Shown here piece after piece: positions 6,335 to 8,606 of a DNA stretch of 8,606 nt (positions are counted from its first letter, which is position 1; each line of letters starts with the position of its first letter). The notes beneath the pieces are model-generated. The model saw nothing but the letters and a program-made list of their open reading frames with translations, was not told the DNA's origin and did not search any database. The DNA comes from Gammaproteobacteria bacterium (GTDB lineage Bacteria; Aquificota; Aquificia; Aquificales; QOAS01). Location: positions 1 to 8,606 of the forward strand of contig QOAS01000091.1 of NCBI GenBank assembly GCA_003972855.1. The letters are read 5' to 3'. The translations under genes and the position numbers were made by a program.

Positions 6335-6351
6335 TGTTAATTTTTAATCAA
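6335..6351. promoter_or_regulatory. Imperfect palindrome upstream of fliM
   Basis: GTTAATT-TTT-AATCAAC has arms matching at 6 of 7 positions and lies 4-20 bases upstream of the fliM ATG, where no SD is seen. On the minus strand it reads GTTGATTAAAAATTAAC, resembling GTTAAAATTAAC (984-995) upstream of the carboxyltransferase gene. It could be an operator or an AT-rich promoter core, and chance is possible. Confidence 0.25.
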
Positions 6352-6386
6352 CAATGGGAAAAAGAAAAAGTCTTATAGAGAGGATA

Positions 6387-6596
6387 TTATCTTTGCGGAA
6401 CAACGGTGGAAACCGCATGTTTAAAGATTAACTGCTCCTCCCCGTTTACCTCCAACAATATACAAAATCGGTCAAAAGATTTTACGTAACCGGTGATACG
6501 GTTTCCGCGGGTTAGATACACGGTAACGGGTTTATTCTCTTCCATCGCTTTGCTCAAAAGTTGGTCTTGCAAGATTGCCTGATTATTCTGTTCCAT
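6387..6596 (-). CDS. hfq: RNA chaperone Hfq, minimal form
   Basis: This 69-residue Sm-fold protein would form a hexamer that binds small RNAs and mRNAs. The N-terminal helix carries QDQLL, with the Gln that contacts U-rich RNA in homologues. Sm1 is about PVTVYLTRGNRITGYVKSFDRFCILLE, and Sm2 is IFKHAVSTVVP (family form YKHAIST), so the proximal-face Lys-His pair is kept and Tyr is replaced by Phe. The protein ends two residues after VVP, so the long C-terminal tail of enterobacterial Hfq is absent. The rim position that is RRER in E. coli reads around KAMEEN here, without the arginine patch. The SD GGAGGA lies 5 nt before the ATG. It is the first gene of the hfq-fliM-rimP-nusA run, 55 bp before fliM, and diverges from mqnE. 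Confidence 0.96.
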   Translation of the reverse strand: MEQNNQAILQDQLLSKAMEENKPVTVYLTRGNRITGYVKSFDRFCILLEVNGEEQLIFKHAVSTVVPQR

Positions 6597-6642
6597 TTTT
6601 TTCCTCCAACTGTTTCTTAATATATCTTAGGATAAAAACCCG
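6597..6642. promoter_or_regulatory. 46-bp divergent hfq / mqnE intergenic region
   Basis: It holds the hfq SD (minus strand GGAGGA, 6607-6602) and a weaker mqnE SD (AGGA, 6629-6632, 10 nt from ATG). An AT-rich core TTAATATAT (6617-6625) could serve as a -10 in either direction. No convincing -35 box was found, and promoters would have to extend into the coding ends. Confidence 0.35.
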
Positions 6643-7779
6643 ATGGCACAACTTTTAAATAACCTTATGGAGGAGATAGAAAGCCTTCTTCCCGCGGTGG
6701 TGGATAAAAGACTTAGGGAGATAACCGAAAAGGTTTTAAGCGGTAAAAGGCTTTCCGAAAGCGATGCCCTTTATCTGTTTGAAAGCGAAAACCTTCCTTT
6801 GCTCGGACTTTTGGCGGAATACAGAAATAGGTTGGTAAACGGTAATTACGCCTACTTTGTGGTAAATGTTCAAATAAACCCCACCAATGTTTGCATATAC
6901 GGGTGCAAATTTTGTGCCTTTGCGGTAAAGGGGAGAAATCACCCCCGCGCGTATGAAATGTCTTTGGAGGAAATACTGCAAAAGGTGGAAAGAATTTACT
7001 CCCTCGGTGGGAGGGAAGTCCACATAGTAGGAGGCATTCCTCCCCATTGGAGGTATGAAGATTACCTCAACCTCCTCAGGGAAATTAAAAAACGGTTCCC
7101 CGAAGCGGTTTTAAAGGCTTACACCGCCATAGAGGTTTACCACATGGCAAAGATTTCCAAAAAGGGTATTAAAGAAGTTCTTTTAGACCTCAAGGAGGCG
7201 GGACTTTCGGTTTTACCCGGCGGGGGTGCGGAGATTTTTAACGAGGAAAAGAGGAAGTTAATAGCCCCCCTAAAGGCGAGCGCAAAGGAGTATTTGGAAG
7301 TTCACAGGATTGCCCACTCGCTCGGTATTCCCACCAATATTACGATGCTTTACGGACACATAGAGGACTACAAAGATAGGGTTGAGCATATGTCCCATGT
7401 CCGCAAACTGCAAGACGAAACGGGGGGATTTCAAGTATTTATTCCCCTTAAATACCACCCCGAAGGAACGGAGCTTGGAGGAGAACTAACCTCTTCGGTA
7501 GACGATTTGAAGACTATAGCGATTGCCCGACTCTTTTTGGACAATTTCAAACACATTAAAGCCTATTGGGTAACTTTGGGGGAAAGAATAGCCCAATTGG
7601 CACTCAATTTCGGGGCGGACGACATAGACGGCACTATTTTGGAGGAAAAAATAGTCCATTCCGCTGGAACAAAAACCGCTTTGGGACACGCCAAGGAAAA
7701 GCTGATAGAACTTATAAAGGGAGCGGGAAAAACCCCCGCGGAGCGGGATACCTACTACAACATAGTAAGGGTTTACTGA
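6643..7779 (+). CDS. mqnE: Aminofutalosine synthase MqnE (radical SAM, futalosine pathway of menaquinone synthesis)
   Basis: This 378-residue protein is family length. MqnE joins SAM-derived adenosyl to the chorismate-derived enolpyruvyl benzoate made by MqnA, forming aminofutalosine. The [4Fe-4S] motif is CIYGCKFC (Cys84, Cys88, Cys91) within NPTNVCIYGCKFCAF. Further MqnE blocks are GREVHIVGGIPPHW, LKAYTAIEVYHMAK, LPGGGAEIF, TNITMLYGHIED and QDETGGFQVFIPLKY. The preceding NPTN and the LPGGGAEIF/GHIE wording favour MqnE over the related MqnC. The usual loop after VHIVGG (often LHPD) reads IPPHW here. The start has a modest SD at 10 nt. It is the first gene of a plus-strand run with two small membrane proteins. 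Other mqn genes are not in the window, as is common where the pathway genes are scattered. Confidence 0.94.
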   Translation: MAQLLNNLMEEIESLLPAVVDKRLREITEKVLSGKRLSESDALYLFESENLPLLGLLAEYRNRLVNGNYAYFVVNVQINPTNVCIYGCKFCAFAVKGRNHPRAYEMSLEEILQKVERIYSLGGREVHIVGGIPPHWRYEDYLNLLREIKKRFPEAVLKAYTAIEVYHMAKISKKGIKEVLLDLKEAGLSVLPGGGAEIFNEEKRKLIAPLKASAKEYLEVHRIAHSLGIPTNITMLYGHIEDYKDRVEHMSHVRKLQDETGGFQVFIPLKYHPEGTELGGELTSSVDDLKTIAIARLFLDNFKHIKAYWVTLGERIAQLALNFGADDIDGTILEEKIVHSAGTKTALGHAKEKLIELIKGAGKTPAERDTYYNIVRVY

Positions 7780-7780
7780 A

Positions 7781-8032
7781 ATGTTAAAGAAATTGCTGAC
7801 AATATTTGTGGCTCTATTTTCTCAGCCCGAAGCGTGGAAAGAAATGGGGAAGTTTTTCTTAAATTTATCGCTATTATTTTTTGGAACTTTGGTTCTCCAA
7901 TCCTTAGTTAAAGATAACGGACTTGGTTCATATTCAAAAGTTGGCATAGTAGGTTTTGCAATTTCTATGTTTACTGGCTTTATTTTAATTTCCGCGGGAG
8001 AAATATTAAAAAGTAAAGGAGGCGAAAAATGA
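7781..8032 (+). CDS. Small two-helix membrane protein of unknown function
   Basis: This 83-residue protein is not recognised. A hydrophobic start with two Lys (MLKKLLTIFVALF) precedes two predicted membrane helices at about 23-43 and 53-74, joined by a short polar loop (KDNGLGSYSK). The C-terminus is charged (KSKGGEK). The ATG begins one base after the mqnE stop, with AAGGG 9 nt upstream inside mqnE, so translation is probably coupled. Its stop overlaps the next start as ATGA. Base composition looks more AT-rich than mqnE, as expected for a membrane protein, so transfer need not be invoked. It might assist a quinone-linked membrane complex, but only its location suggests that. Confidence 0.72.
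   Translation: MLKKLLTIFVALFSQPEAWKEMGKFFLNLSLLFFGTLVLQSLVKDNGLGSYSKVGIVGFAISMFTGFILISAGEILKSKGGEK
8015..8022 (+). promoter_or_regulatory. Near-perfect Shine-Dalgarno sequence for the 39-residue membrane protein
   Basis: AAAGGAGG is placed 6 nt before the ATG at 8029, inside the end of the upstream gene. It is the strongest SD in the right half of the window and is the main support for the short downstream gene being translated. Confidence 0.7.
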
Positions 8033-8148
8033 ACTTGGATTACATATTGGGAATTATCTTGGTTACAAGTCTCCTTTTGGGAATACCTTTGGTTACCACG
8101 GCTTTGTACAAACTTTATAAAGCGGAAAGTAAAAAGAAAATGCTTTAA
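8029..8148 (+). CDS. Very small single-pass membrane protein of unknown function (39 aa)
   Basis: The protein starts MNLDYILGIILVTSLLLGIP and ends in a basic tail with KLYKAESKKKML. One membrane helix spans about residues 5-26. The positive residues after the helix predict a cytoplasmic C-terminus. The gene overlaps the preceding one by 4 nt (ATGA) and has a near-perfect SD, which makes translation likely despite its size. Such small proteins are often accessory subunits of membrane complexes, but no family is recognised here. It ends 4 bp before the serS stop on the opposite strand. Confidence 0.65.
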   Translation: MNLDYILGIILVTSLLLGIPLVTTALYKLYKAESKKKML

Positions 8149-8149
8149 A

Positions 8150-8195
8150 TCCCTATTCTTGAGGTTTTATAACCTCCAATCCTCCCAAATAGGGG
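8150..8195. repeat. Nested inverted repeats at the convergent junction with serS
   Basis: The outer arms are CCCTATT (8151-8157) and AATAGGG (8188-8194). The inner hairpin is GAGGTT-TTAT-AACCTC (8161-8176). The structure spans the serS stop and starts just after the small membrane gene. Neither strand has a T-run behind it, so it is not a textbook terminator. It may still limit read-through or protect 3' ends. Confidence 0.35.
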
Positions 8196-8606
8196 CGAAG
8201 GGCTTTGGGAACGATTACGCTTCCGTCTTCCTGTTGGTAATTTTCCAAAATCGCCGCAAGGGTTCTTCCAACCGCCAAACCGCTACCGTTGAGGGTGTGG
8301 CAATACACATTCTTTCCGTTTTTGGTTTTATAGCGGAGTTTCATTCTCCTCGCTTGGAAATCTTCGCAGTTGGAACAAGAAGAAATTTCCCTATAACGGT
8401 TGTAGGAGGGCATCCAAACTTCTATATCGTATGTTTTGCTGGCGGAAAAACCCAAGTCTCCCGTGCAAAGTTCCACCACCCTATAGGGGAGTTCCAATTC
8501 TTGTAAAACTTTTTCCGCATCCCTTACTAATTTTTCCAACTCCTCGTAGGAACTTTCGGGGGTAACTATTTTCACCAACTCCACCTTGTCAAATTGGTGA
8601 AGTCTT
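8153..8606 (-). CDS. serS: Seryl-tRNA synthetase, C-terminal part (gene continues beyond right edge)
   Basis: About 150 residues of the class II catalytic domain are visible. The frame is open to the window edge, and its first complete residues RLHQFDKVELVKI form the end of motif 2. TGDLGFSASKTYDIEVWMP, YREISSCSNCEDFQARR and the motif 3 stretch NGSGLAVGRTLAAILENYQ follow, the last carrying the ATP-binding Arg. The C-terminus VPKALRPYLGGLEVIKPQE is typical. SerS charges tRNA-Ser and tRNA-Sec. The GTG at 8584-8582 is an internal Val codon and not the start, since homology runs through it. The N-terminal coiled-coil arm lies outside the window. The gene is convergent with the small membrane genes. 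Confidence 0.96.
   Translation of the reverse strand, partial: RLHQFDKVELVKIVTPESSYEELEKLVRDAEKVLQELELPYRVVELCTGDLGFSASKTYDIEVWMPSYNRYREISSCSNCEDFQARRMKLRYKTKNGKNVYCHTLNGSGLAVGRTLAAILENYQQEDGSVIVPKALRPYLGGLEVIKPQE

Noticed and set aside
8159..8506. Plus-strand 115-codon frame over serS
   Set aside because: It is antisense to SerS motif 3 and C-terminus; no SD and no family resemblance.
8582..8584. GTG as a start for the gene at the right edge
   Set aside because: Seryl-tRNA synthetase homology continues upstream (RLHQFDK) to the edge, so the codon is internal.
1..8606. CRISPR arrays, tRNA or rRNA genes, riboswitches
   Set aside because: No regularly spaced direct repeats, tRNA-like cloverleaf, rRNA segment or recognisable aptamer was seen on reading both strands.

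Overview
The window reads as an ordinary chromosomal stretch of a thermophilic, probably chemolithoautotrophic bacterium, most likely of the Aquificota or a neighbouring deep lineage. This rests on several features. Coding strands are purine-rich and the base composition is moderate and AT-leaning by eye. There is a stand-alone carboxyltransferase-biotin subunit of the pyruvate/2-oxoglutarate carboxylase kind used in reverse TCA metabolism, a futalosine-pathway menaquinone gene, a flagellar switch gene, an archaeal-type 8-oxoguanine glycosylase and an IS200/IS605-type tnpB. The assignment is inference; no rRNA or species marker is present.

Layout from left to right. Positions 1-883 (minus) hold a tnpB reading frame that runs off the left edge and carries one frameshift, so it is a mobile-element remnant or a recently inactivated copy. 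Positions 884-1029 are a short intergenic region. Positions 1030-2904 (plus) encode the 624-residue carboxyltransferase/biotin-carrier subunit. Positions 2955-3671 (plus) encode an AGOG-family DNA glycosylase/lyase whose 3' end overlaps nusA, which is convergent. On the minus strand, 6596 down to 3660, lies hfq-fliM-rimP-nusA, probably one transcription unit: RNA chaperone, flagellar motor switch, 30S maturation factor and transcription elongation/termination factor. The usual infB/rbfA continuation after nusA is absent.

Divergent from hfq across 46 bp is mqnE (6643-7779, plus). It is followed with almost no gap by two small membrane proteins of 83 and 39 residues, the second coupled through an ATGA overlap and a near-perfect Shine-Dalgarno sequence. 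The right edge is the 3' part of serS (minus), convergent with the small genes and separated from them by only 4 bp.

The genes do not form one pathway: this is housekeeping and energy-metabolism content plus one mobile remnant. No CRISPR array, tRNA, rRNA or obvious defence system was found, and every stretch longer than 300 bases contains a gene. The points most worth a second look are a His-to-Gln change at a predicted metal-ligand position of the carboxyltransferase, the bacterial AGOG gene overlapping nusA, the frameshifted tnpB with an SD-covering hairpin and an unusual second RuvC motif, a FliM with an eroded CheY-binding N-terminus, and the unrecognised small membrane protein pair after mqnE.
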